DNA of 64,000 nt from Hyphomicrobiales bacterium (GCA_900474095.1 UCOA01000066.1:1-64000); one strand, 5' to 3'; positions 27,170 to 36,554 are shown, counted from the first letter of the stretch. A program made the numbers and translations. Notes: generated by a model from the letters alone, not told the origin.

Positions 27170-28081
27170 ATGGCCAGACATTTTCTCGATCTTTCCGCCA
27201 TGACGACAGGCGATCTGCGGGCGATCATCGATGACGCCCGTATCCGCAAGGCTGCCACCAAGGCCGGCACGGCGGAAAAGCCGCTGGCCGGCAAGATGCT
27301 GGCGATGATCTTCGAGAAGCCATCGACCCGCACGCGCGTTTCCTTCGATGTCGGCATGCGCCAGCTCGGCGGAGAGACTTTGTTCCTCTCCGGCACCGAG
27401 ATGCAGCTCGGCCGCGCCGAAACCATCGGCGACACGGCCAAGGTTCTGTCGCGCTACGTCGATGCCATCATGATCCGGACGACCGATCACACGCGCCTGC
27501 TGGAGCTTGCCGAGCATGCGACTGTGCCGGTCATCAACGGCCTGACGGACACGACACATCCCTGCCAGATCATGGCCGATATCATGACCTTCGAGGAACA
27601 TGCGGGTCCGGTGAAGGGTAAGACCATTGCCTGGACCGGCGATGGCAACAACGTGTTGCATTCCTTCGTCGAAGGCTCCGCCCGTTTCGGCTATCGGATG
27701 AACATGGCCGTTCCGCTTGGTTCCGAACCGGACGACAAGATCCTCAACTGGGCCCGCAACAATGGCGGCGACATCAAGCTCTATCACGACGCCGATCAGG
27801 CGGTCGAAGGCGCCCATTGCGTGGTTACCGATACCTGGGTGTCGATGAACCAGGAACACCGCGCGCGCGGTCACAATGTCTTCCAGCCGTTCCAGGTCAA
27901 TGCGGCGCTGATGGCGAAGGCCGACAAGGACGCGCTGTTCATGCATTGCCTGCCTGCCCATCGCGGCGAGGAAGTGACCGACGACGTGATCGACGGCAAG
28001 CAGTCGGTCGTCTTCGACGAGGCGGAAAACCGCCTGCATGCGCAGAAGTCGGTTCTGGCCTGGTGCCTCGGCGCGCTCTAG
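27170..28081 (+). CDS. argF: Ornithine carbamoyltransferase
   Basis: The 303-aa enzyme makes citrulline from ornithine and carbamoyl phosphate. The carbamoyl-phosphate motif [15 protein letters not shown], the second site THPCQIMAD, and the ornithine motif [12 protein letters not shown] are intact. Length is that of the anabolic enzyme. It forms an operon with argD; a 285-bp gap without recognisable gene separates it from hslO. Confidence 0.97.
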   Translation: MARHFLDLSAMTTGDLRAIIDDARIRKAATKAGTAEKPLAGKMLAMIFEKPSTRTRVSFDVGMRQLGGETLFLSGTEMQLGRAETIGDTAKVLSRYVDAIMIRTTDHTRLLELAEHATVPVINGLTDTTHPCQIMADIMTFEEHAGPVKGKTIAWTGDGNNVLHSFVEGSARFGYRMNMAVPLGSEPDDKILNWARNNGGDIKLYHDADQAVEGAHCVVTDTWVSMNQEHRARGHNVFQPFQVNAALMAKADKDALFMHCLPAHRGEEVTDDVIDGKQSVVFDEAENRLHAQKSVLAWCLGAL

Positions 28082-28366
28082 GAGTGCTTCACCGCGCATA
28101 TTGAAAACCGGATCGCGGCACACGATCTATGCTGCAATTGGATGACCGGCGGGTGCTTGAGCCTCCTGTGCCGGTCATTCGCGTTCAGAACATCCAACCA
28201 TCCGTTCCCCTGTCTGCAGCGGGAGCAAGAAGAGCAAGCAGCCGTTTTTCCGAGTGACGATCTGGACAAAACGGACCTGTGCAGGATCAATAAGAGCATC
28301 GGCATCGCGTCACCAAAGGTTCCAGCCTTCGGTTTGTCGATGTCCGAGGGCTAAAGGAGCAGAGTG

Positions 28367-29356
28367 ATGACGGAAGCAGACCCTGGCCTCGGCCAGTTCG
28401 ATTTTGCCGGCGACGATCATGTCGTGCCGTTTCAGGTGGATGGCCTTGACGTGCGCGGCCGTGCCGTTCAGCTCGGCCCGATGCTCGACGCCATCCTCGA
28501 ACGTCACAATTATCCGCTGCCGGTCGCCCGTCTTGTTGCCGAAACGGTGGTGCTGACGGTCCTGCTCGGCACCTCGCTGAAATTCGAGGGCAAGCTGATC
28601 GTCCAGACGAAAAGCAACGGTCCGGTCGATCTCGTCGTCGCCGATTTTTCGACGCCGGACGGGGTGCGCGCCTATGCCCGCTACGATGAGGAAGCCCTCT
28701 CGCTGGCCGAAGAGAATGGTCTCACCAAGCCGGAGCACTTGCTGGGGGAAGGAATTCTTGCCTTCACCATCGACCAGGGTGCGCATACGCAGCGTTATCA
28801 GGGCATCGTGCCGCTCGACGGCGCCTCGCTGGAGGAAATCGCCGGCGTCTATTTCCGCCAGTCGGAGCAAATCCCGACCAAGGTGCGCCTCGGCGTCGCT
28901 GAACTGCTCGACCGCGACGACAGCGGCAAGCCGCGCCATCGTTGGCGGGCGGGCGGCATGGTTGCGCAGTTCCTGCCGGAAGCACCGGAGCGCATGCGCC
29001 AGGCGGATCTGCACGGTGGCGATGGTGATGACGGCGAGAATGCCTTCGAGGTCGATGATCTCTGGGATGAAGCGAGCGTCATGGTCCAGACCATCGATGC
29101 CGACGAACTCACGGATCCGACGGTCGGTACCGAACGTCTGCTCTACCGGCTGTTCCATGAGCGCGGCGTCAAGGTTTATCCGCCCCAGGCGGTTTACGAC
29201 AAGTGCAGTTGTTCGCGCGAGAAGCTCCGCGACGTGCTGGCAAGCCTGAGCCAGGAGGACCTCGATCACGCGGTAGAGGATGGAATGGTTTCGGTCACCT
29301 GCGAGTTCTGCTCGACGACCTATCGTTTCGAGGCAACCGAGGTGAGGCCGCAGTAG
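28367..29356 (+). CDS. hslO: Redox-regulated chaperone Hsp33
   Basis: The 329-aa chaperone is activated by oxidation. It has the N-terminal substrate-binding domain and a C-terminal zinc-binding redox switch with CSCSR followed ~30 residues later by CEFC (the CxC...CxxC pattern). ATG 28367 is preferred over the adjacent GTG 28364 because AGGAG lies at 28355-28359. It ends 12 bases from the convergent apaG. Confidence 0.94.
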   Translation: MTEADPGLGQFDFAGDDHVVPFQVDGLDVRGRAVQLGPMLDAILERHNYPLPVARLVAETVVLTVLLGTSLKFEGKLIVQTKSNGPVDLVVADFSTPDGVRAYARYDEEALSLAEENGLTKPEHLLGEGILAFTIDQGAHTQRYQGIVPLDGASLEEIAGVYFRQSEQIPTKVRLGVAELLDRDDSGKPRHRWRAGGMVAQFLPEAPERMRQADLHGGDGDDGENAFEVDDLWDEASVMVQTIDADELTDPTVGTERLLYRLFHERGVKVYPPQAVYDKCSCSREKLRDVLASLSQEDLDHAVEDGMVSVTCEFCSTTYRFEATEVRPQ

Positions 29357-29368
29357 AACAGCTGAGGC

Positions 29369-29761
29369 CTAGTTCAGGGTCCGGGCCTGGCCCGGGGAGT
29401 CCAGCGAGAAGGCGGGGATGTCGACCGTGAAGATATCGCCCTCCGGCGTTTCCATCGAATAATGGCCGAACATCACGCCTGAAGGTGTATCGAGCGGGCA
29501 GCCTGACGAATATTCATAGCTATCGCCGGGATTGAGAACCGGCTGCTCGCCGATGACGCCCGGCCCGTTCACTTCGTCCACCTGGCCGTTTTCGTCGGTG
29601 ATATGCCAGTAGCGCGTCATCAGCCGTACGGTCCTGCCGGAAAGGTTGGAAATGAGGATGCGGTAGCCCCAGACATAACGGCTGTCCTCCGGATCGGACT
29701 GCTCCTCCAGATAGTAAGGCTCTACGGTCACCTCGATATCGCGAGTTAGCGCGCGGTACAT
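29369..29761 (-). CDS. apaG: ApaG protein
   Basis: The 130-aa single fibronectin-like beta-sandwich protein contains the family blocks [28 protein letters not shown] and [18 protein letters not shown]. ApaG has been linked to Co/Mg homeostasis and diadenosine tetraphosphate levels in enterobacteria, but its activity is unsettled. The start is preceded by AAAGGG. Confidence 0.93.
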   Translation of the reverse strand: MYRALTRDIEVTVEPYYLEEQSDPEDSRYVWGYRILISNLSGRTVRLMTRYWHITDENGQVDEVNGPGVIGEQPVLNPGDSYEYSSGCPLDTPSGVMFGHYSMETPEGDIFTVDIPAFSLDSPGQARTLN

Positions 29762-29856
29762 ATGCAAACCCTTTTCAAGTCTTTGCGCGATATTCTACAG
29801 CAAGATGGTTTCGTCAAGAATAACGTAGAGCGTAAACTGTTAGGATAGGGCAAAGC

Positions 29857-30460
29857 ATGCTCGATGGTCACTTCAGGAAACGGCTTGATCCCTGGCTCGA
29901 TCGCGCCGGCCAGGCTTTGGCGCGCCGCGGGATCAGCGCGAACGCGATGACGATAACGGGCTTTTTGCTCGGACTGGCCGCCGCCATTGCCATCGTTCTC
30001 GACGCGTTCGCCTGGGGATTTGTTCTGATCGCCGCAAGCAGGGCCTGCGATGGATTGGACGGCGCCGTTGCGCGTGCGACTAAAAAGATGGATTTCGGCG
30101 GCTTCCTCGATATCGTGCTCGATTTCGCCTTCTACGGTCTCATTCCCTTCGCTTTCATCCTGGCCGACCCGTATGAAAATGGGGCTGCCGGCGGGTTTTT
30201 GCTTCTCTCTTTCTATATAGATGGTGCGAGCTTTCTCAGCTTTCGCCGTCATGGCCGAGAAGCGCGGCCTTGCCACGGATGCGCGGGGCGTGAGGTCGTT
30301 CTATTTCACCGCGGGCCTTGCCGAGGCAACGATGGCCGTCTTCCTGGCTTGCTGCCTGCTGCCGCATTGGTTTTCGGAGATCGCCATCGGTTTTTCACTT
30401 GTCTGCCTCTACACGGCGCTGTCGCGCGTCATTTTGGCGCGGGCGAGTTTTCGCGACTGA
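29857..30460 (+). pseudogene. CDP-alcohol phosphatidyltransferase family gene with a frameshift
   Basis: The first frame (29857 to about 30244) encodes the catalytic CDP-alcohol phosphotransferase motif (ASRACDGLDGAVARAT, then FGGFLDIVLDF) and transmembrane helices up to FYIDGASFLSF. The second half of the protein (AVMAEKRGLATDARG to the end at 30460) continues in the next frame. Joining them at 30244, by dropping one C in AGCTTTCGCC, gives a continuous ~200-residue membrane protein of normal family form. Either the gene is inactivated, or a sequencing/assembly error added a base. An in-frame reading past the break is arginine-rich and implausible. Confidence 0.75.
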
Positions 30461-30478
30461 AACGCAGGCATAGAAAAC

Positions 30479-30505
30479 GCCCGCGTCCGGCCTGGACACG
30501 GGCGG
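30479..30505 (-). terminator. terminator after metZ
   Basis: CGCCCG and CGGGCG with inner GTCC/GGAC pairing form a long stem; read leftward (the metZ direction) it is followed by TTTTC. It lies 23 bases past the metZ stop. Confidence 0.6.
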
Positions 30506-30527
30506 CGATCGAAACCGAAGCCGAAAA

Positions 30528-31712
30528 TCAGGCCTTGATCGTTTTCAGCGCCCGAGCGAAATCCTCGATCAGGTCGGCGCTATCCTCGATGCCGGCCGAG
30601 AAGCGCACGGTGCCGGGCGAAATGCCAAGTTCGGCGCGGGCTTCGTCCGACAGGTTCTTGTGCGTCGTTGTCGCCGGATGGGTGATCAGGCTCTTGCTGT
30701 CGCCGAGATTATTGGAGATCAGCACGATATCAAGCGCGTTCTGCAGCGCGAACGCGGCTTCCTTGCCGCCCTTCAGTTCGAAGCAGACCAGCGTCGATCC
30801 GCCCGTCATCTGCCGGGCAATGATATCGGCCTGCGGATGATCCTTGCGGCCCGGATAGATCACGCGGGCGACCTCCGGCTGCTCGGCGAGGAAGTCGGCG
30901 ACACGCGCGGCATTCTCGCTCTGCTGGCGCACGCGCAATGGCAGGGTCTCGATACCCTTGAGCAGCGTCCAGGCGTTGAACGGCGACAGCGCCGGGCCGG
31001 TATGGCGGAAATAGTCGTGCAGGTGCTCGTTGATCCATTCCTTGTCGGAGAGGATCACGCCGCCGAGGCAACGGCCCTGGCCGTCGATATGCTTGGTGGC
31101 GGAATAGACGACGATATGGGCGCCGAGTTCCAGCGGCTTCTGCAGGAGCGGCGTCGCAAAGACGTTGTCGACGACGACCTTGGCGCCGATCGCATTGGCG
31201 ATCTTGGCAACACCGGCGATATCGACCACCTCCAACGTGGGATTGGTCGGGCTTTCGAGGAAAAACACCTTGGTGTTCGGCTTGACCGCCTTCTCCCAGC
31301 TTTCGAGGAACCGGCCGTCGATCAGCGTGCATTCGATGCCGTATTTCGGCGCCAGCGTCTCCACCACCCAGCGGCATGAGCCGAACAATGCGCGGGCCGC
31401 GACGATGTGATCGCCGGCCTTGAGTTGGCAGAGAATGGCGGCTGAAACCGCCGCCATGCCGGATGCCGTGGCGCGCGCATCCTCGGCGCCTTCGAGCATG
31501 CACATGCGCTGTTCAAACATGTCGTTGGTCGGACTGCCGTAGCGGGCGTAGATGAAGCCGTCGGTCTCGCCCTTGAAGCGCGCCTCGGCCGCTTCCGAGC
31601 TTTCATAAACGAAGCCCTGGGTCAGGAAGATGGCTTCTGAGGTTTCGCCGTGGTTCGAACGGGTCGTGCCGCCATGAACGAGCTGTGTTGCGGGGCGCCA
31701 GTTTTTGCTCAT
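30528..31712 (-). CDS. metZ: O-succinylhomoserine sulfhydrylase
   Basis: The 394-aa Cys/Met-metabolism PLP enzyme forms homocysteine from an O-acylhomoserine and sulfide. The opening is WRPATQLVHGGTTRSNHGET, the cofactor region is YARYGSPTNDMFEQRM, and the Schiff-base lysine is in VYSATKHIDGQGRCLGG. The length and opening suit MetZ rather than MetB or MetY. Expression is controlled by the SAM-II riboswitch in its leader. Confidence 0.95.
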   Translation of the reverse strand: MSKNWRPATQLVHGGTTRSNHGETSEAIFLTQGFVYESSEAAEARFKGETDGFIYARYGSPTNDMFEQRMCMLEGAEDARATASGMAAVSAAILCQLKAGDHIVAARALFGSCRWVVETLAPKYGIECTLIDGRFLESWEKAVKPNTKVFFLESPTNPTLEVVDIAGVAKIANAIGAKVVVDNVFATPLLQKPLELGAHIVVYSATKHIDGQGRCLGGVILSDKEWINEHLHDYFRHTGPALSPFNAWTLLKGIETLPLRVRQQSENAARVADFLAEQPEVARVIYPGRKDHPQADIIARQMTGGSTLVCFELKGGKEAAFALQNALDIVLISNNLGDSKSLITHPATTTHKNLSDEARAELGISPGTVRFSAGIEDSADLIEDFARALKTIKA

Positions 31713-31733
31713 CGGATCGTCGCTTTCACAAAC

Positions 31734-31761
31734 AAAAAAACCGGCCGCAAAAGCAAGCCGG
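31734..31761 (-). terminator. leader terminator between SAM-II riboswitch and metZ
   Basis: Read leftward, CCGGC ... GCGGCCGG pair and are followed by TTTTTTTG. An overlapping alternative hairpin (31758-31775, GGCCGGG with a TTCG loop) shares the CCGGC arm, so the two could compete. Placement in the metZ leader suggests attenuation. Confidence 0.65.
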
Positions 31762-31775
31762 TTTCGAACCCGGCC

Positions 31776-31830
31776 TTTTTAGCTACTTGTTTAACGTGGC
31801 TGCAAGCCGACCGGCCAAATCACCACGGGA
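31776..31830 (-). ncRNA. SAM-II riboswitch
   Basis: Read leftward, the leader contains the SAM-II pseudoknot consensus: CGTGGTGATTTG, a variable loop, GCTTGCAGCCACG closing the stem, then TTAAACAAGT and GCTAAA. The P1 arms CGTGG/CCACG pair exactly. SAM-II elements in Alphaproteobacteria sense S-adenosylmethionine and turn off met genes, which fits metZ directly downstream. Confidence 0.95.
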
Positions 31831-31838
31831 TAAGTCAG

Positions 31839-31867
31839 TATTTACTGACTAGCCGCGCTTGCGTCAA
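31839..31867 (-). promoter_or_regulatory. promoter of the metZ leader
   Basis: Read leftward: TTGACG (31867-31862), 17 bp, TAAATA (31844-31839), placing the start of transcription a few bases before the riboswitch. TCAGTA/TACTGA repeats overlap the -10. Confidence 0.65.
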
Positions 31868-31945
31868 TTCCCGGGAACAAGAAGATATGTCACGGAGACA
31901 ATTTGGGTTATGACGTGCCGTTTGCGGCAAAAAGGGAAAATGGCA

Positions 31946-33049
31946 ATGACGAGGGCCACAGGCATTCTAGCCGATCGCGCGATTGCAGCGCTGTTTGACG
32001 CGGGGCGTTTGAAAAGCGAAAGCAAGCTGGATACCGATCAGATCCAGCCGGCAAGCCTCGATCTGCGTCTGGGCTCGAAAGCCTTCCGCGTCCGCGCAAG
32101 CTTCATGCCCGGTCCCAGCCACCTCGTGGCCGACAAGCTCGACCGCCTGAAGCTGCATGTCATCGATCTCTCCGAAGGGGCCGTGCTCGAGACCGGCTGC
32201 GTCTATATCGTGCCGCTGATGGAAAGCCTCGACCTGCCCGCCGACATGTCGGCCTCCGCCAATCCGAAGAGCTCGACCGGCCGCCTCGACATCTTCACCC
32301 GCGTCATCACTGACCGGGCGCAGGAGTTCGACAAGATCCCGGCTGGATATTCCGGCCCGCTCTATCTCGAAATCAGCCCGCGCACCTTCCCGGTGATCGT
32401 GCGCCGCGGCTCGCGCCTGTCGCAGATACGCTTCCGCATCGGCCATGCGCTCTTGACCGAAGCCGAGGTTCTTGCGCTGCATGAAAGCGATGTGCTGGTC
32501 GCAAGCGAAAAGCCGAATGTCTCCGGCGGCGGTATTGCCCTTTCGATCGACCTCAAGGGGACCGGCGCCGACGGCCTTATCGGTTATCGCGGCAAGCACC
32601 ACACGGCGGTTGTCGATGTCGACAAGAAGGCCGAGCATGGCATCTTCGATTTCTGGGAGCCCCTCTACAGCCGCGGCCGCGACGAACTGATCCTCGATCC
32701 CGATGAGTTCTATATCCTCGTCTCGCGCGAGGCAGTGCACGTGCCACCGCTTTACGCAGCCGAAATGACGCCGTTCGATCCGCTGGTCGGCGAATTCCGC
32801 GTCCACTATGCCGGCTTCTTCGATCCCGGCTTCGGCCATGCCTTTGCCGGCGGAACCGGAAGTCGCGCCGTGCTTGAAGTCCGCAGCCACGAGGTCCCGT
32901 TCATTCTGGAGCACGGCCAGATCGTCGGCCGCCTGGTCTATGAGTACATGATGGAGCAGCCGGAAGGCCTTTATGGGCTTGATCTCGGCTCCAACTACCA
33001 GGCGCAGGGCCTGAAGCTCTCCAAGCATTTTCGCGCGGAGGCGCCGTAA
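31946..33049 (+). CDS. dcd: 2'-deoxycytidine 5'-triphosphate deaminase family protein
   Basis: The 367-aa protein is built of two dUTPase/Dcd-like beta domains. The first has QIQPASLDLRLGSKAFRVR and the nucleotide-site ASANPKSSTGRLDIFTRVI. The second has YAAEMTPFDPLVGEFRVHY followed by GFFDPGFGH. This is the long two-domain form annotated as dCTP deaminase in Alphaproteobacteria, roughly twice the length of E. coli Dcd. ATG 31946 is chosen because AGGGA lies 8 bases upstream; ATG 31940 is too close. It is divergent from metZ. Confidence 0.83.
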   Translation: MTRATGILADRAIAALFDAGRLKSESKLDTDQIQPASLDLRLGSKAFRVRASFMPGPSHLVADKLDRLKLHVIDLSEGAVLETGCVYIVPLMESLDLPADMSASANPKSSTGRLDIFTRVITDRAQEFDKIPAGYSGPLYLEISPRTFPVIVRRGSRLSQIRFRIGHALLTEAEVLALHESDVLVASEKPNVSGGGIALSIDLKGTGADGLIGYRGKHHTAVVDVDKKAEHGIFDFWEPLYSRGRDELILDPDEFYILVSREAVHVPPLYAAEMTPFDPLVGEFRVHYAGFFDPGFGHAFAGGTGSRAVLEVRSHEVPFILEHGQIVGRLVYEYMMEQPEGLYGLDLGSNYQAQGLKLSKHFRAEAP

Positions 33050-33104
33050 ATTCGGATGCCGCCTTGACAGCCGGCGGTGCTTGGTGGAAACCTCGTAAGC
33101 CGTT

Positions 33105-33178
33105 GCGGGTATGATGTAGTGGTAGCTTGTCAGCTTCCCAAGCTGATCGTGCGGGTTCGATTCCCGCTACCCGCTCCA
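33105..33178 (+). tRNA. tRNA-Gly (anticodon CCC)
   Basis: Acceptor GCGGGTA pairs with TACCCGC, the D-arm contains GTAGTGGTAGC, the anticodon loop is TTCCCAA (anticodon CCC), the T-arm is GGGTTCGATTCCC, and CCA is encoded at 33176-33178. It ends 9 bases before the stop of the convergent GT2 gene. Confidence 0.96.
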
Positions 33179-33186
33179 CTGTCTTT

Positions 33187-35112
33187 CTATGTTTCGTTGA
33201 CCGGAACATGCGGCGTCTTGTTCCACGCGAACGGATTGGTCTGGAGTTCCAGCACTGCCCTCCAGGCGGCGAGCGACATGATCAGCCAGTAGAGCGGCAC
33301 GAAGGCCCAGCGCATGCCAACGGCACGCCTTTCCCTGACCCCCATCCGGTTGCGTCCTAGCGCAATGAAGACGGCGTAGCTGCCGAAGATGTTGACGATA
33401 TCGCAGACGAACAGCCAGAATGCCAGCAGGCTGTCCACGTGCGTGCCGTGCTGAAACATCAGCCAGGTCACATAGACGAGAAACCCGATGATGATCGGGT
33501 GAGAAAGCGACGACACCAGCATGCCCGCGATCAGGATCTGAAAAACCGCAAAGGACGGCCAGCCCATCTCCCGGTTGAGTTGCGCTGGTTTGCGCATCAG
33601 CACCAGCCAGGTCTGCAGCCACCCCTTGAACCACCGCGTCCGCTGACCGAGCCAAACGGGCATCGAAATCGGCGCCTCCTCGAAGGTCGGCTTGAAGATC
33701 ACCCGTGCGCGGTAGCCGAGACGATGCAGGCGCAGGCCGAGGTCTGCATCCTCGGTCATATTGTAGGGGTCCCAGCCGCCGATCTGCTTTAGTTCCGCAG
33801 TTCGAAAATGATTGGATGTGCCGCCGAGCGGCAGCGGTAGCCCGGTCAGCGAGAGCATCGGCAACAATCCGCGAAAAAGCCCTGCATATTCCACCGCAAA
33901 AAGCGCGCTCAGCCAGGATTGCCGCGCATTGGTGACGATCAACGGCGCCTGCAGGCAGATGACCCGCTCCGGTGCTGCCATGAATGCGGCATAGGCCTCG
34001 CGCAATTGAGCCGGATGCGGCCGGTCTTCGGCATCATAGACGGTGACGAACGTGCCGCGAACGCCGGGCAGGGCATAGCTCAAAGCCTTCGGCTTGGTGC
34101 GCGGCAGATGCACGGGCACAAGCACGATCTCATATTCGGGCGCAAGCGACAGGGTCCGCAGCGCCGCAATCGTCTCCTGATCGTCCTCTTCGCAGATCAG
34201 CTTGATATCGAGTCGCGACCGTGGCCAGTCTATTCGGTCCAGGGCGGCAACAAGCTGGGCGGCAACGTTTTCTTCCTTGTAGAGCGCGACCAGGACCGAA
34301 TAGACGGGTAACGGCCCGGCCGGCAACGACGCCCGCATCTTTGGTGCGGAGCCTTCCTGGCGAAAAGCACAGCCCAGCGCATAGAACCGCACGAAAAAAT
34401 TGGCCAGATAGAACAACGTGAGAATGATGTGCAGCATCAGCAGGCTGACGATCGGCAGCGCGATGACGGCCGCGATCAAAGCGCAGAGAAAGACACCGGC
34501 ATAAAACCCTTGTTTCCCCCAGAAGGTGATGCGGGCGCTGTGAAGCGGGGTCGTTTCGAAAAGCGCCCGTGTTGTTGCAGTCACCCGGCGCAGGCGCCCA
34601 GCCTGCCAGGCGGCATTGCGCACGACGGAGGGCGTTGCGACGGCGAGGGATCGACGCAGCGGCTGTGTGCGCTCAAGAAGCATCGCCACCTCGTCAAGCC
34701 GGGAGAGCGCGGGAACGATGACCGTGATCGGTGGGCGGCTTGCATGATGGATACGCAGCATTTCCGGCCGTATGATCTGGGTATCGAGCCCGGCGATATC
34801 CTGCACGCCATTGATGTCGATGTCAGCCATGAAGTCGAGCCCAAGCCTTTCGGCAAGCGCTGCGAAATAGATGGTTTCGCTGATTCTTCCGGAGGCGAGA
34901 AGTTCCTCCTCGACAGTCGTGCCGTGCTCACTTGCGAGCAGCATCGCTTGCGCAATCAACGGTTTGCCGATGCCCATCTGCAGCAGCAGACGGCCTTCCC
35001 GTTTCAAAGCCGCCGAGAATAGCTGCGCCGCCGCGGCAGACGGCGTTCGCCTGTCAGACACTTCATTTGCGGTAGCCATTCCGGAATTGTCCGGATATTC
35101 TCCGAGACGCAT
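33187..35112 (-). CDS. GT2 glycosyltransferase with MshEN-like N-terminal domain
   Basis: The 641-aa protein is a fusion. Residues ~30-150 resemble the MshEN/T2SSE N-terminal fold (LAERLGLDFMADIDIN, with the paired LGL/MLRIHHA pattern) that binds c-di-GMP in some secretion ATPases. Two transmembrane helices follow (GVFLCALIAAVIALPIVSLL onward), then a processive-type GT2 domain with YKEEN, the DAEDRP acidic motif, TED and QRTRW, and three to four C-terminal helices. The catalytic set is that of cellulose-synthase-like enzymes, so a membrane-made polysaccharide is likely. A later start at 35079 is possible. No partner polysaccharide genes are adjacent. Confidence 0.82.
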   Translation of the reverse strand: MRLGEYPDNSGMATANEVSDRRTPSAAAAQLFSAALKREGRLLLQMGIGKPLIAQAMLLASEHGTTVEEELLASGRISETIYFAALAERLGLDFMADIDINGVQDIAGLDTQIIRPEMLRIHHASRPPITVIVPALSRLDEVAMLLERTQPLRRSLAVATPSVVRNAAWQAGRLRRVTATTRALFETTPLHSARITFWGKQGFYAGVFLCALIAAVIALPIVSLLMLHIILTLFYLANFFVRFYALGCAFRQEGSAPKMRASLPAGPLPVYSVLVALYKEENVAAQLVAALDRIDWPRSRLDIKLICEEDDQETIAALRTLSLAPEYEIVLVPVHLPRTKPKALSYALPGVRGTFVTVYDAEDRPHPAQLREAYAAFMAAPERVICLQAPLIVTNARQSWLSALFAVEYAGLFRGLLPMLSLTGLPLPLGGTSNHFRTAELKQIGGWDPYNMTEDADLGLRLHRLGYRARVIFKPTFEEAPISMPVWLGQRTRWFKGWLQTWLVLMRKPAQLNREMGWPSFAVFQILIAGMLVSSLSHPIIIGFLVYVTWLMFQHGTHVDSLLAFWLFVCDIVNIFGSYAVFIALGRNRMGVRERRAVGMRWAFVPLYWLIMSLAAWRAVLELQTNPFAWNKTPHVPVNET

Positions 35113-35171
35113 AAAAACCCCGTTGCCGCATGCGCGGCGATATCCCCTTATCGACCCTGGGAATGATCATA

Positions 35172-36041
35172 ATGATACGCGCGCTACGTGCATCCCTAAA
35201 ATTCTGCGGGATTTTCGCGCATTGCGTGCTTCTGCTTGCATCATTTTCAACCCTTTCACGGGCCGCCGGCGTCCACGACCTGCCTTTGTTGTTTGATGCG
35301 CGCGAGCGGATCGCGAAACCGGACCTGAGCGGTCTGGCGCGACTGCGCTTTCTGACGACGGTGGATTTTCCGCCGTTCAATTTCATCGATCAGTCGGGCA
35401 AACTGTCAGGCCTCCATGTCGATCTGGTGCGGGAAATCTGCCGCGAACTGGAGATCGAGGCCAAATGCCAGATCCAGGCGGTGACATTCGCGGAATTGCA
35501 GCCGGCGCTCGAAGACAGGCAGGGAGAGGCTATCGTCGCGGGGATCGGCGTCAGTCCCGAGCTTCGGCAGCGCTTCGCCTTTTCCCGCGCCTTCATGAAG
35601 CTGCCGGCCCGGTTCGCGGCCAATCGGCAGGTCCTGGGCGATGATCCGTCGATCGGCGCGCTTGGCAGCAAGCCTGTCGGTGCGGTGTCCGGAACCACCC
35701 ACGAAGCGATGTTGAAGGCGTTTTTTCCGAAGCTCGAAACGAAGTCGTTTCCCACCCGCGATGCCATGCTTGCGGCGGTGAAGGAGGGGGCCGTTGCTGC
35801 GGTCTTCTCCGATGGCATGCAACTGTCTTTCTGGACGGCGGGCAGCGGCGCTGGCAATTGCTGTACGCTGCTGGACGGCGCCTATTTCTCCCAGCGTTTT
35901 CTGGGGGAGGGCCTCGCGATCATGAACCGCAAGGGTGACCCGGCGCTCACGCAGGCGATTGATCACGCTTTGCTCGAACTCTCCCGCAAGGGCCGCCTCA
36001 ACGAAATCTATCTGCGGTATTTCCCCGCCGGCCTCTATTGA
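35172..36041 (+). CDS. Periplasmic solute-binding protein, family 3
   Basis: The 289-aa product has a signal peptide (hydrophobic ~10-35, cleavage near SRAAG) and an SBP_bac_3 domain: RFLTTVDFPPFNFIDQSGKL, GLHVDLVREICRELEI, and VGAVSGTTHEAMLKAFFP in the second lobe. The family binds polar amino acids, but no permease or ATPase gene is adjacent, so it may be an orphan binder or sensor subunit. The start among 35163/35172 is uncertain. It is divergent from the GT2 gene with a 59-bp gap. Confidence 0.82.
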   Translation: MIRALRASLKFCGIFAHCVLLLASFSTLSRAAGVHDLPLLFDARERIAKPDLSGLARLRFLTTVDFPPFNFIDQSGKLSGLHVDLVREICRELEIEAKCQIQAVTFAELQPALEDRQGEAIVAGIGVSPELRQRFAFSRAFMKLPARFAANRQVLGDDPSIGALGSKPVGAVSGTTHEAMLKAFFPKLETKSFPTRDAMLAAVKEGAVAAVFSDGMQLSFWTAGSGAGNCCTLLDGAYFSQRFLGEGLAIMNRKGDPALTQAIDHALLELSRKGRLNEIYLRYFPAGLY

Positions 36042-36090
36042 TCGAGGTCTTTCGAACGGGCAGGCGAGAAGGGTCGGTTTCCTCGCCGCC

Positions 36091-36501
36091 CTATTTGCGG
36101 AAGCGGGCAATGGCGCTGCGTTCGATAGCGGCACAGGTAAGCTTGTCGAGGCCCAACCGATCGCGAAGAAGCTGGAGCAGGCGGATTTCCTCGTTCTGGA
36201 TGGAATGGTCGGCGGCGGCAAGTTCGACGGCGGCGGCGTAGGCCGTATCGTAGAAGCGGGGCGGGAGCGCCTCACGCACCACCTCAAGCGCGATATCCAA
36301 TCCTTCCGCCCCGTCGAGGAGAGCCCCGCATTCCCGTGCCACATGCACGAGCCGGTCATCGTCGAAGCCGTCGAAGACCGGCAGGAAGCGAGCCAGCCGA
36401 CCGATGCCTTCCAGTTCGTTATCGGTCATGGCCTTGTCGACCGCCGACATCATCACCATGACATAAATGAGCGCTTCCTGATGGCTGAGATTTTCCGGCA
36501 T
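36091..36501 (-). CDS. TerB-like (tellurite resistance/DjlA N-terminal) family protein
   Basis: The 136-aa all-helical protein begins LSHQEALIYVMVMMSAVDKAM, followed by MTDNEL. A second pseudo-repeat, AAVELAAADHSIQNEEI, gives the two acidic helix-turn sites typical of the TerB fold. TerB domains bind metal and occur in stress systems; no ter operon is present here. The function of the stand-alone form is unknown. Confidence 0.78.
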   Translation of the reverse strand: MPENLSHQEALIYVMVMMSAVDKAMTDNELEGIGRLARFLPVFDGFDDDRLVHVARECGALLDGAEGLDIALEVVREALPPRFYDTAYAAAVELAAADHSIQNEEIRLLQLLRDRLGLDKLTCAAIERSAIARFRK

Positions 36502-36554
36502 GACCTCTCCGTGCTGCTAGTGACTGGCAAAGAGGTATGGACCGGCGCTTCTGC

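Noticed and set aside
25853-28123. 756-codon minus-strand frame opposite argD and argF
   Set aside because: Shadow of two strongly conserved genes; no family resemblance, His/Arg/Gly-rich.
33077-33360. Frames over tRNA-Gly (QLPKLIVRVRFPLPAP)
   Set aside because: Known type of false gene made by translating a tRNA-Gly.
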